Assembly: GCF_013155125.1 (NCBI RefSeq)
Contig: NZ_CP053564.1
Span: 5,587,501 to 5,651,500 of the forward strand
Reading direction: 5' to 3'
Length of the DNA stretch: 64,000 nucleotides
From: Pseudonocardia broussonetiae
Lineage (GTDB): Bacteria > Actinomycetota > Actinomycetes > Mycobacteriales > Pseudonocardiaceae
A program made the translations under genes and the position numbers. The notes under the pieces were generated by a model. It ran no database searches. It was given only the letters and a program-made list of their open reading frames with translations, and was not told the DNA's origin. Below are positions 17,735-25,545 of the stretch, piece by piece (position 1 is the stretch's first letter; each line of letters opens with the position of its first letter).

Positions 17735-18613
17735 TCATCCACGGGCCGCTGCGGTCAGGCCGACGAGATCCGCGCTCACCGCCCAGAGCCGCGCCGCTAC
17801 GACCTGGTCATAGCTGCGCGCCGACGACCGCCTGAGCCGGTCGCCGGCGACGTAGCGTCCCGACGTCTGCTCGGCGGCGGGAGCGGACGCCAGGTGGATC
17901 GACGTGGCGGCGCCCTGGGCCGGGGACTTCATGAGAGGTCGCAGCAACGGGACCAGCACTCGCTGGATGCGTCCGGGGTCTTCGGCCCCGAACGACGTGT
18001 TCACCATGCCGGGATGCAGGGCGTTGGCGGTGACGCCACTGCCCCGCAGCCTGCGCGCCAGCTCGTAGGTGAACAGGATGTTCGCGAGCTTGGACTGGTC
18101 GTAGGCCCGGGATCCGGAGTAGGACCGCCGGCCCTGCAGGTCGTCGAAGTCGATGCGCCCCGTGGCCTGTGCGGCGGAGGCGACCGTGACCACCCGGGCC
18201 GGTGCGCCCTGCGTCAGCCGGTCCAGGAGCAGGCAGGTCAGAAGGAACGGCGCGAGGTGGTTGAGGGCGAAGGTCCGCTCCAGCCCGCCGGCCGTGACGT
18301 GACGGGTGTTCCAGAACCCGCCCACGTTGTTGACCAGCACGTCGATCCGGCCCAGGCGCCCGAGCACCTCGCCGGCCAGCCGCCGCACCTGTGCCTGGGA
18401 GGACATGTCCGCGACGAACACGTCCACCTGCCCACCGCCCACCGCACGGATCTCGCGGGCCGCGTCCTCGACGCGCCCACGATCCCGGCCGGTGATCGCG
18501 ACGTGCGCGCCCATCCTGGCCAGGCCCGTCGCGGTCGCCCGGCCGATGCCACTCGTGGCCCCGGTGACCACCACGGTCCGGCCGATCATCGTGCTGCTGC
18601 TCGCGTGTTGCAC
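17735..18613 (-). CDS. Short-chain dehydrogenase/reductase
   Basis: A 292-residue classical/retinol-dehydrogenase-like SDR. Cofactor motif TGATSGIGRATA near the N-terminus, NNVGGF, catalytic Ser in VVTVASAAQ and YDQSKLANILFTYELAR (YxxxK). Arg in TGRDRGR after the second strand favours NADP(H). Last gene of a five-gene minus-strand operon, 10 bp behind the epimerase-like gene. ATG at 18613; an internal ATG (MIGRTVVVTG) eight codons later is an alternative. Confidence 0.92.
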   Translation of the reverse strand: MQHASSSTMIGRTVVVTGATSGIGRATATGLARMGAHVAITGRDRGRVEDAAREIRAVGGGQVDVFVADMSSQAQVRRLAGEVLGRLGRIDVLVNNVGGFWNTRHVTAGGLERTFALNHLAPFLLTCLLLDRLTQGAPARVVTVASAAQATGRIDFDDLQGRRSYSGSRAYDQSKLANILFTYELARRLRGSGVTANALHPGMVNTSFGAEDPGRIQRVLVPLLRPLMKSPAQGAATSIHLASAPAAEQTSGRYVAGDRLRRSSARSYDQVVAARLWAVSADLVGLTAAARG

Positions 18614-18623
18614 GTCGTGCTCC

Positions 18624-19619
18624 TCAGGTGGGTCGGGAGACGGGCCGCGCCCGTGTGGCAGCCGGGCACCCGGGCTGACCCTGGGTCAGGTCGCCCATCA
18701 CCCGGGTCTGCTCGAGAGCGGCGTCGAGCGGGGTGGCGCGCAGGCCGAGCCGGTCGGTGATCTTCGTGCTGTCGACGACGAAGGGCTCCTCGAACTGGTA
18801 CTGCATCTCCCACAGCGAACGGACCGTCGGGTTCCACAGGCCGAGCAGTCGCAGCAGTGCCGGGGGTGTGCGGCGCAGGCCGGCCCCGGGGTGTCCGGCG
18901 AGCCTGTGCACGATCGCCACCAGTTCGCGGGTCGTGCGCGTATCGGGGTCGTTGGGCACGTGCCACGCCTCGCCGGTGACGCCGTCGCGGGTGCCGAGCT
19001 CGGCGAGCGCGCGGCCGATGTCGGGGACGAAGGTGTAGGTGTGCGGCTGGTCGGGGTCGCCGAGAACGGTGGCCGGTCGACCACGCCGGGCGGGTCCGAA
19101 CACCCGGTCGCCGAGGTTGGACTGCCCACCCGCCCCGGGCCCGAAGTAGTCCGACGCCTTCGCGATCACCACTTCGACCCGCCCGGCGCGGTGCTCGGCG
19201 AGCAGCTCGGCAGCCATGCGTGACCGCAGCCGGCCCTTCACCGTGTGGGCGCCGTCCGGGAGGGTCTCCCCCAGCGGCCGCCCGCTCGGGCGTCCGTAGT
19301 TGTAGACGTTGTCCATGCTGACCATGCGGGCGCCGGTGGCACGGGCCGCGGCCAGCACTCCGGCCTGGAGGGCGGGGAACTCCTCGGGCCACCGGTGGTA
19401 GGGCGGGTTGAGTGTCTGGTAGACCACCCGCGCCCCGGCGGCGACAGCCGAGGAGAACGCCGGGTTGGCGGCGTTCCCGGCGACCACCTCGACGCCGTCC
19501 GGGGCGGCAGCGTGGCCGGACCGGTTGACCATTCGGACCGACTCGCCGCGGTGGTGCAGCGCAGCGGCGGTGGCGAGCCCGATGGCCCCGGCTCCGAAGA
19601 TGACGTGTTCGACGTTCAT
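18624..19619 (-). CDS. NAD-dependent epimerase/dehydratase-family protein
   Basis: A 331-residue extended Rossmann protein. The N-terminal nucleotide motif reads IFGAGAIGLATAAAL, a GxGxxG variant typical of atypical SDR5 or isomerase-like members; later motifs are VYQTLNPPYHRW, MVSMDNVYNYG (YNYG in the active-site region) and FVPDIGRALAELGTR. The classical YxxxK is not evident, so it may be a binding protein or atypical enzyme. Coupled by ATGA to the preceding membrane gene and followed by an SDR. Confidence 0.88.
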   Translation of the reverse strand: MNVEHVIFGAGAIGLATAAALHHRGESVRMVNRSGHAAAPDGVEVVAGNAANPAFSSAVAAGARVVYQTLNPPYHRWPEEFPALQAGVLAAARATGARMVSMDNVYNYGRPSGRPLGETLPDGAHTVKGRLRSRMAAELLAEHRAGRVEVVIAKASDYFGPGAGGQSNLGDRVFGPARRGRPATVLGDPDQPHTYTFVPDIGRALAELGTRDGVTGEAWHVPNDPDTRTTRELVAIVHRLAGHPGAGLRRTPPALLRLLGLWNPTVRSLWEMQYQFEEPFVVDSTKITDRLGLRATPLDAALEQTRVMGDLTQGQPGCPAATRARPVSRPT

Positions 19620-20170
19620 GGTTCCTCCCGGTGGATCAGTCCGTGGAGCACGAGCCCGGAGAGCGCGGAGAAGGTGATGGCCCCGTAGGCGCCGAAGATC
19701 GTGAACTGCTCGTCGACGGTGATGCCACCGAGCGTCGTGACGGTCCAACCGAGGGCCCACAGCACGGGGGTCGTCACGGCCCACAGCCAGCGCCGCCGCA
19801 GGGTCGACGGGAGGGCGAGCGCCTGGCCGATGCCGAGTGGTACCCCGGTCAGCACACCCATGAGTGCGAGGTCGGCGAGCGAGGTGCGGTAGCCGACCGC
19901 GCCGGCTCCGATCGCCAGACCGACCGCCATGCCGAGCGCCGTCGCGGGGATCCAGGTGGTCGCGCGGACCGCGCCGCGCCCGGCGAGGTACTGGCCGGCC
20001 CCGAGGACGAGTCCGGTCACCGCTCCCCCGAGCACGGCCGCGACGAGGTCGTCGACCGGCCCGGAGACCGCCCGGCCGGCGAGACCGGCGATCGGGAAGG
20101 CGAGGAAGCCTGCGGTCCAGAGCGCCCACGAGCGCAGCAGATCCTGACGTGTCGTGCGCGCGGCGGTCAT
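19616..20170 (-). CDS. Small multi-pass membrane protein
   Basis: A 184-residue protein with about five hydrophobic helices rich in Gly and Ala (GGAVTGLVLGAGQYLA, GMAVGLAIGAGAVGY, VLWALGWTVTTLGGI, GAYGAITFSALSGLVLHG). Homologues of this type are usually annotated only as hypothetical membrane proteins. Start and stop overlap its neighbours by ATGA on both sides, so it is firmly part of the DUF4386-epimerase-SDR operon. Confidence 0.85.
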   Translation of the reverse strand: MTAARTTRQDLLRSWALWTAGFLAFPIAGLAGRAVSGPVDDLVAAVLGGAVTGLVLGAGQYLAGRGAVRATTWIPATALGMAVGLAIGAGAVGYRTSLADLALMGVLTGVPLGIGQALALPSTLRRRWLWAVTTPVLWALGWTVTTLGGITVDEQFTIFGAYGAITFSALSGLVLHGLIHREEP

Positions 20171-20883
20171 CGGACCGCGCTCCCGGCGTCGACGCTGCCG
20201 ATCTCGACCTGGCCGTCTGTCCGGCGGCGGCGCACCACCAGGACGACGGCGAAGACGACGAGCCAGCCGCTCCACAGGATGTAGGCGACGAAGTTGGCCG
20301 TATCGACGAGCGGGAGATCCAGGGGGGAGAGCACGCCGGCCAGGATCAGGACCGCCGAGACGGCCCCGAGCACGACGAACAGACGTCCTGCGAACGCGGC
20401 ACCGAGCGCGGCGAGCACGAGCCCCGTCCACACGGCGGTGAACACGTAACCGCCGGTCTCGCCGATCAGGGTGCCGAGGACGCGGTTGGCGGTGCCGAAC
20501 GCCTGGCGGGCGGCCGCTGCGGCGGCGGGATCGGCACCGGCCGCTGTCGCCGCCCAGCCGGGCACCAGCAGCGGCCAGCGCAGCAGGCCCACGACCTGCA
20601 CCACCGCGGCGGCGATGCCCACCGGGACCGACCAGCGCATCGCGCGGGAGTCGGAGAGCCGTCCGACGCCGACCGCGACGGGGGCGAGCATCGCCGCTCC
20701 GAGGGCGAGCGCCAGGAACCCGGCGGTCACGGCGAACTGGTCGGCGCGGAAGGCGGCGAGGACGTCGTCGGCGGGTTGTTTGAGGACGTCGGGGTAGTCG
20801 AACACGGCGCCGAGGCCGGTGAAGGCCACGTTGACGAGCACGGCGGCCGCGACCATCAGCGCGGCGGTGCGTCGGGTGTCCAT
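20167..20883 (-). CDS. DUF4386-like membrane protein
   Basis: A 238-residue protein with seven or so hydrophobic helices (AALMVAAAVLVNVAFTGLG, QFAVTAGFLALALGAAMLA, GETGGYVFTAVWTGLVLAA, NFVAYILWSGWLVVFAVVL). The layout matches the DUF4386 protein at 14846, and it likewise sits beside a SARP regulator and reductase genes. Its 5' end overlaps the 3' end of the upstream gene by 28 bp. Confidence 0.83.
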   Translation of the reverse strand: MDTRRTAALMVAAAVLVNVAFTGLGAVFDYPDVLKQPADDVLAAFRADQFAVTAGFLALALGAAMLAPVAVGVGRLSDSRAMRWSVPVGIAAAVVQVVGLLRWPLLVPGWAATAAGADPAAAAAARQAFGTANRVLGTLIGETGGYVFTAVWTGLVLAALGAAFAGRLFVVLGAVSAVLILAGVLSPLDLPLVDTANFVAYILWSGWLVVFAVVLVVRRRRTDGQVEIGSVDAGSAVR

Positions 20884-21239
20884 GGGTGGTTCCTCGTCTC
20901 TCGGGAGTCGGTGCAAGCTGCGGCGATGTGCGCGACGAGCAGGCTGTCGGGGTGGTCGGCGAGGTGGTCGCGAGCCAGCAGCAGGGCCCGGTCGGCGTCC
21001 CCGCGCAGGTGTGCGGCGGCCACGGCGACGACCTGGCGGTCACGCCCGCGAACGGCGCATGCGGCCGCTCGTTCCAGTAGCTGCGGCCAGGCCGGGACGA
21101 CGAGCGCGGCGGCCACGAGCACGGCCGGGTCGTCGCTGGTGCCGGAGCGCTCGGCGAGCACCCCGGTCGCTACCGCGTCTCCGCCGATGAAGCGCCGGAT
21201 CAGCTGGTCCGAGCAGGTCCTGTCCACGCCGATGAGCAT
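20856..21239 (-). CDS. Hypothetical helical protein, first gene of the operon
   Basis: A 127-residue soluble protein, Ala/Leu-rich and predicted helical (LLERAAACAVRGRDRQVVAVAAAHLRGD read in short pieces; LLARDHLADHPDSLLVAHIAA). The tail resembles a TPR-like helix pair. It heads the five-gene operon and its start is only ~56 bp from the divergent SARP start, so the two share a promoter region. Function unknown. Confidence 0.7.
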   Translation of the reverse strand: MLIGVDRTCSDQLIRRFIGGDAVATGVLAERSGTSDDPAVLVAAALVVPAWPQLLERAAACAVRGRDRQVVAVAAAHLRGDADRALLLARDHLADHPDSLLVAHIAAACTDSRETRNHPWTPDAPPR

Positions 21240-21250
21240 CGGGACAACCG

Positions 21251-21279
21251 CTGACGATCCGCTGACGACGGGCTGACGG
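21251..21279 (+). promoter_or_regulatory. SARP-type operator: three direct repeats at 11-bp spacing
   Basis: CTGACG occurs at 21251, 21262 and 21273, exactly one helical turn apart, immediately upstream of a -10-like hexamer. SARP proteins bind heptameric direct repeats with 11-bp period located just before the -10 box. The site lies between the SARP gene and the divergent five-gene operon, so both could be controlled. Confidence 0.78.
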
Positions 21280-21282
21280 GCC

Positions 21283-21288
21283 TATGCT
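21283..21288 (+). promoter_or_regulatory. -10 element of the SARP gene
   Basis: TATGCT, 4 bp after the third CTGACG repeat. Transcription would start about 21295-21296, that is at the GTG itself, implying a leaderless mRNA. Confidence 0.6.
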
Positions 21289-21295
21289 CGCGCCC

Positions 21296-24118
21296 GTGCT
21301 CACTGTCGCGGTGCTCGGGCGCGTCGAGGCCCACCACGATGGTGTCCCCGCGACGATCCCGGGCGGGCTGACCACCGAACTGCTGGTGCGCCTCGCCCTC
21401 GACGCGGGCCGCCCGGTGCGCGCCGAACGGCTGGTCGAGGATCTGTGGCCGGACGCGACCGGTGTCCGGCTCAACACCCTGCAGGCCAAGATCTCGCAGC
21501 TGCGCCGGGCCCTGGGCGCTCCGGCCTCGCTCACCTCTGGACCTGTCGGCTACACACTCGACGTCGCCCCCGGTGACGTGGACGCGCTGGAGGCGTTGCG
21601 ACTCGCCGAGGCCGGCGCGACGCAGCTCGACGCGGGCGACCCGGCAGGCGCTCTGCACACCTGCCGCACGGGTCTCGCGCTCTTCGGCCCCGACGTCCTG
21701 CCCGGCGCGGGCGCCGCCGCATGGGTCCTCCCTCACCGCGCGCGGCTGGAGGAGGCCCGCGCGGGCCTGGTCGAGGACGAGCTCGCGGCACGGCTCGCGC
21801 TCGGCGCGGCCGGCGAGGTCATCGGCGAACTGGAGTCGTGCGTCGCGGCGAGTCCGCTGCGCGAGCGGCTGTGGTCGCTGCTGATCACGGCGCTCTACCG
21901 CGCGGGCCGGCAGGCTGATGCACTCGCCGCATACCGGCGGGTGACAGCGCTGTTGGCTGACCAGCTTGGTGTCGATCCCGGCCCCGGACTCCGCGGGTTG
22001 GAGCAGCAGGTGCTGACGCACGACCGGGCTCTCGCACCGGAGATCGCCGCCGGACGCCGCGGGAACCTCCCGGCACTGACCTCACCCCTCATCGGCCGCG
22101 CTACCGAGCTCGCCGCGCTGCTGGCGAACCTCGCCACCCACCGGCTCGTCACGCTGGTCGGCCCGGCCGGTGTGGGCAAGACACGCCTCGCCACCGAGGT
22201 CGCTCGCCGCAGCCTCGCCCCGGACGGTGCCTGGCTGGTGCGCCTGGAGGGGGTGGGTCACGCAGCCGAGCTGCCCTCGGCGCTCGTGGACGCGCTGCCG
22301 GGGACCGACGGGATCGCCGGGCTGCGCGGCGCCGAAGTCCTGGTGGTCCTCGACAACTGTGAGCACCTGGTGGAGCCGGTCGCCGAGCTCGTCACCACCG
22401 TGCTCGGCACCGCGCCCGCTGTTCGTGTGCTGGCGACCAGCCAGCGGGCGCTCGGGCTCGACGGTGAGGTCGTCGACGTAATCGGCCCGCTGCCCGAGGC
22501 CGACGCCGTTGCCCTGTTCGCACACCGCGCCACCCAACGCAGGCCGTCGTTCACGCTCACCGCCGAGACCGAGCCGGACGTGGCGCAGCTGTGCCGTGCA
22601 CTCGAGTGCCTGCCCATCGCGATCGAGCTGGCCGCCGCCCGCGCCCGGATCCTGACGGTCCCCGACATCGCCCGTCGACTCGACGACCGCTTCACCCTGC
22701 TCGCCGACCCCACATCCGGCGGTCCCCATCGGCGGCGCACGCTCGCCGCCGCGCTGAGGTGGAGCTACGACCTGCTCTTCCCCGACGACCAGCGCGGCCT
22801 CTGGGCGCTCGCGCAGTTCCCCGCCGGAGCGACGATGGCGGGCGTCGAGCACGTGCTGGCCGCGCTCGGCGTGCCGGTCGGGTCGGCGCTCGACGTGGTG
22901 GAGCGCCTGGTCGACTGGTCTCTAGCGACCATCGACCCGGTTGACTTCGTCGGCGCAGCCGACCCGGACCGGACCGGGGCCATCCGCTACCGGCTGCTCG
23001 ACAGTGTCCGGGCCTTCGCAGTCGACCGGGCGGCCGAGGCGGCAGCGGCCGATGTCGCTGCGGACGCCCTCCTGAGCTGGGTGGCCGGTCTCGCCGACGT
23101 CGTCGACGCGCACGTCCGGGGGCCGGGCCAGGCCGCGCGTGTGGCCGCCACCGCCGCCGAACGCGCGACGATCGACGCCGCGCTCGACCGCTCCCGCTTG
23201 CACGATCCCGCGACCGGCCTGCGGATCGCCGTCGGGTTCGGCTGGGCGTGGGTGCTGCTCGACGACGCGGCCGCCGCCGCCAGGTTGCGCGCCGCGCGCA
23301 CCGCCGCGCCGGAGGCACCTCCGGATCTGCGCGTGTCCGCCCTGCTGCTGGAGAGTTGGCTCGAGGCCATGTCCGGTGACCTGGCACAGGCCCGGGCTGC
23401 GCTCGACGCCGCAACCGCCCTCATCGGGCCCGACACCCTGCTCGCCGACCTCACCCGCTGGCACGGGGCGTTCGTCCTGCTCCAGGAAGGCCGACCCGCC
23501 GACGCCCTCGCCGACCTGGAGTGCTCCCGTACCGCCTTCTCCTCCCGCGGCTGCACCTGGCACGAGGGTGCGAGCCTGCTGCTCGCGGCCTTCGCCCACC
23601 TCGCCCTCGGCGACACCACCGCCGGCCGGACCGCCTGCGAGGGCGCGATACGCCTCATCGCGCCGCTGGACGACACGTGGGGGCTGCTGCACGCCGAGGG
23701 CCTGCTCGGTGGGATCGCCCGGGCCGAGCACCGCTTCGCCGACGCCGCACGCCATCACGCGCACGCCGCCGAGTCCGCCGCCGCCCTGGGCTTCGGCGGC
23801 GCGACCGCGCTGCACCTGGCCAACCTCGGCCGGTCCCAGCACGACGCCGGCGACCCCGCCGCCGCGGGCACACTGCAGCGGGCGCTCACCGCTGCCGAGC
23901 AGGAGGGCGACCTGCGGCTGCTCGCCGAGACCCGCGTCTCCCCCGCCGAGGTCCTCCTGTTCACCGGCGACCGGGCCGCGGCACAGGACCTGCTGCTCGC
24001 CGCCGACCGCTGGTACACGGCCTCCGGGGGCGGCGACGGGGCGGCACTCGCCGCCCGCCTGCTGGCCACGCTGCGCGCCGAGAGCCCCGTCGTGGAGCCA
24101 CCCGTAGGCAACGGGTGA
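21296..24118 (+). CDS. SARP/AfsR-type STAND transcriptional regulator
   Basis: A 940-residue regulator: SARP winged helix (about 1-95, LVEDLWPDATGVRLNTLQAK), BTAD (to about 240, LITALYRAGRQADALAAYR), NB-ARC NTPase (LVGPAGVGKTRLATEVA near 287, VVLDNCEHLVEPV near 349, RVLATSQRALGL, CLPIAIELAAARARIL), then a TPR-like region ending in the segment duplicated at 4465. GTG 21296 is preferred over ATG 21284 because the latter overlaps the -10 hexamer. The direct repeats just upstream suggest autoregulation and control of the divergent membrane/reductase operon. Confidence 0.9.
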   Translation: MLTVAVLGRVEAHHDGVPATIPGGLTTELLVRLALDAGRPVRAERLVEDLWPDATGVRLNTLQAKISQLRRALGAPASLTSGPVGYTLDVAPGDVDALEALRLAEAGATQLDAGDPAGALHTCRTGLALFGPDVLPGAGAAAWVLPHRARLEEARAGLVEDELAARLALGAAGEVIGELESCVAASPLRERLWSLLITALYRAGRQADALAAYRRVTALLADQLGVDPGPGLRGLEQQVLTHDRALAPEIAAGRRGNLPALTSPLIGRATELAALLANLATHRLVTLVGPAGVGKTRLATEVARRSLAPDGAWLVRLEGVGHAAELPSALVDALPGTDGIAGLRGAEVLVVLDNCEHLVEPVAELVTTVLGTAPAVRVLATSQRALGLDGEVVDVIGPLPEADAVALFAHRATQRRPSFTLTAETEPDVAQLCRALECLPIAIELAAARARILTVPDIARRLDDRFTLLADPTSGGPHRRRTLAAALRWSYDLLFPDDQRGLWALAQFPAGATMAGVEHVLAALGVPVGSALDVVERLVDWSLATIDPVDFVGAADPDRTGAIRYRLLDSVRAFAVDRAAEAAAADVAADALLSWVAGLADVVDAHVRGPGQAARVAATAAERATIDAALDRSRLHDPATGLRIAVGFGWAWVLLDDAAAAARLRAARTAAPEAPPDLRVSALLLESWLEAMSGDLAQARAALDAATALIGPDTLLADLTRWHGAFVLLQEGRPADALADLECSRTAFSSRGCTWHEGASLLLAAFAHLALGDTTAGRTACEGAIRLIAPLDDTWGLLHAEGLLGGIARAEHRFADAARHHAHAAESAAALGFGGATALHLANLGRSQHDAGDPAAAGTLQRALTAAEQEGDLRLLAETRVSPAEVLLFTGDRAAAQDLLLAADRWYTASGGGDGAALAARLLATLRAESPVVEPPVGNG

Positions 24119-24138
24119 CCTGTGCTCAGGCGCCCGCG

Positions 24139-24327
24139 ATGCGGCTCAGGAGGCTGCTCGCCACCGACCTCGGCGGCCCGGACATCGCCCGCCGGCTCAT
24201 CGTGTCCCTGAACACCGTGCGCACCCACACCAGGAACATCCACGCCAAGCTCGGCGTGAACAACCGTCGGGCAGCGGTCCACCGGGCCGAGGAACTCGAC
24301 CTGTTGTCGCGGACCCGCAACCGCTGA
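24139..24327 (+). pseudogene. LuxR-HTH tail of a deleted LAL gene
   Basis: From 24154 to 24344 the sequence matches 7790-7980, the end of the intact LAL gene plus 17 bp beyond its stop, with few changes (RTHTRNIHAKLGV versus RTHTRNIYAKLGV). Only the helix-turn-helix remains, about 62 codons from an ATG at 24139. Everything upstream, including the P-loop, has been lost, and the SARP gene ends 20 bp before. An isolated HTH could in principle still bind DNA, but no ribosome binding site is evident. Confidence 0.85.
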
Positions 24328-24640
24328 CCCCGACCCGTCGTCGTCCCCGACCACGGGCGCGGCCACTCATCGTTTTGCGCGGCGCGACCTGGAACTGGTC
24401 GCACCTCGGATCGTCGGCGGCCTGCACCGAGATCAACGTCAGTCCCAGATCACGGATCCGGCCGAGCAGTCCGTGCAGCGCGGCCTGGTCGACGACGGGA
24501 CCCCGCAACGTGGTCGTGCCGTCACTCTCGCGGGTGAGGGTCCAGCCGCCGAACCAGGCCGACCAGTGATCGTCGAGGTGTGCACTGATGCGCAGCTCGT
24601 AGCGAGCGGGCTCGTGGACCTTCGTGGACGGCTCGCTCAT
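24197..24640 (-). CDS. Small DQAALHGLL-family protein with run-on C-terminus, cassette B
   Basis: The first ~72 residues are the family core (ARYELRISAHLDDHWSAWF, DGTTTLRGPVVDQAALHGLL, RIRDLGLTLISV). The natural stop is gone and the frame runs ~75 further codons antisense through the LAL remnant, giving an Arg/Gly/Cys-rich tail of no family character. Its ATG overlaps the membrane protein stop directly (ATGA), so the DUF2306 gene that separates them in cassettes A and C has been removed cleanly. Confidence 0.75.
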   Translation of the reverse strand: MSEPSTKVHEPARYELRISAHLDDHWSAWFGGWTLTRESDGTTTLRGPVVDQAALHGLLGRIRDLGLTLISVQAADDPRCDQFQVAPRKTMSGRARGRGRRRVGVSGCGSATTGRVPRPGGPLPDGCSRRAWRGCSWCGCARCSGTR

Positions 24641-25317
24641 GACCGCTGCACGTACCTGGAGGGAGTGTGCATGTCATTGGCGGCGGTGCGCTGCTCACGC
24701 CAGAGTGAGAACCCGAGTCCAGCCAGCGCGACCCCGACCGGGACACCCGTCAGCCGATCAAGGACGTTCGGCAGCAGCGGCAGCAGGAGAGCGAGAGCCG
24801 TCCCGGCGGCGAGCAGCAGGGCGGCCCAGCGGGCGAGGATGCCGGCCCGGAAGAGCGCGACACCGAACAGCAGACCGCCGAACACGTAGGTCGCGCCCGT
24901 CAGCAGGTTGACAGTCACCAGGGCCCATACCTCGCCGACGATCACGCCACCGGTCGGGATCGCGAGGAAGTCGCTGACGAACTGCGGCGCCTGGTCGGCC
25001 AGGGACGGCAGGACGAAGGCCTCGACGAACTGGGAGCCGGTGATGAGCAGAAAGAACGACCCGAACAGGACGAACCCGATCAGGCCCAGCCGTCCGGTCT
25101 GCGTGACCTGCCGGAGGTACATCCCGGAGATCCCGACCAGGGCCAGACCGGCCATCGCCAGGCCCAGGATGTGGGTGACTCTCCACGCGGTCGTGGTGAC
25201 GGTCGCGACGTCCTCGTAGGGCTGGACTACGTGAACGACGATGAACAGCAGGCCTGCCGCGACGGCGGACATGCCAGCCGCCCGTGTGAGCCTGGCGGCG
25301 GTGATGGGCGTGGACAT
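24637..25317 (-). CDS. Seven-helix membrane protein, cassette B
   Basis: A 226-residue paralogue of the protein at 9994-10692, nearly identical over long stretches (ITAARLTRAAGMSAVAAGLL, LALVGISGMYLRQVTQTGRL, LLFGVALFRAGILARWAALL, LAGLGFSLWREQR). Seven predicted helices. Its operator lies 80 bp upstream. It remains coupled to the small protein but has no DUF2306 partner or reductase downstream, so it may be functional only in part. Confidence 0.86.
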   Translation of the reverse strand: MSTPITAARLTRAAGMSAVAAGLLFIVVHVVQPYEDVATVTTTAWRVTHILGLAMAGLALVGISGMYLRQVTQTGRLGLIGFVLFGSFFLLITGSQFVEAFVLPSLADQAPQFVSDFLAIPTGGVIVGEVWALVTVNLLTGATYVFGGLLFGVALFRAGILARWAALLLAAGTALALLLPLLPNVLDRLTGVPVGVALAGLGFSLWREQRTAANDMHTPSRYVQRS

Positions 25318-25396
25318 GGTCTGCTCCTTGTCCTGGATCGGCCCCAGCTGCTGCTGGGTACGACCCCGAAACTAGGACCGAGCGTGATGAGGGGGC

Positions 25397-25418
25397 GTCA
25401 TCACATGATGTGACTGAC
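25397..25418 (-). promoter_or_regulatory. Palindromic operator of cassette B
   Basis: TCACAT-G-ATGTGA (25401-25413) within a GTCA...TGAC frame, 80 bp before the membrane protein start. A TAGTTT -10-like element on the minus strand follows at about 25372. Almost identical to the cassette A site. Confidence 0.75.
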
Positions 25419-25545
25419 GTGGTGATCCTCAGGCCAAGCCGGGTGTAACGAGCTCTGAATCGACTTCGAGTCCCCTGGTAGCCAGGCTCTCCAGCTGTCC
25501 GGACACGACGCCGACCCGACGAATGATGACCGGAGGTGACCTCAC

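Noticed and set aside
21284..21295. ATG 21284 as SARP start
   Set aside because: It overlaps the -10 hexamer; GTG 21296 fits the promoter geometry and family N-terminus better.
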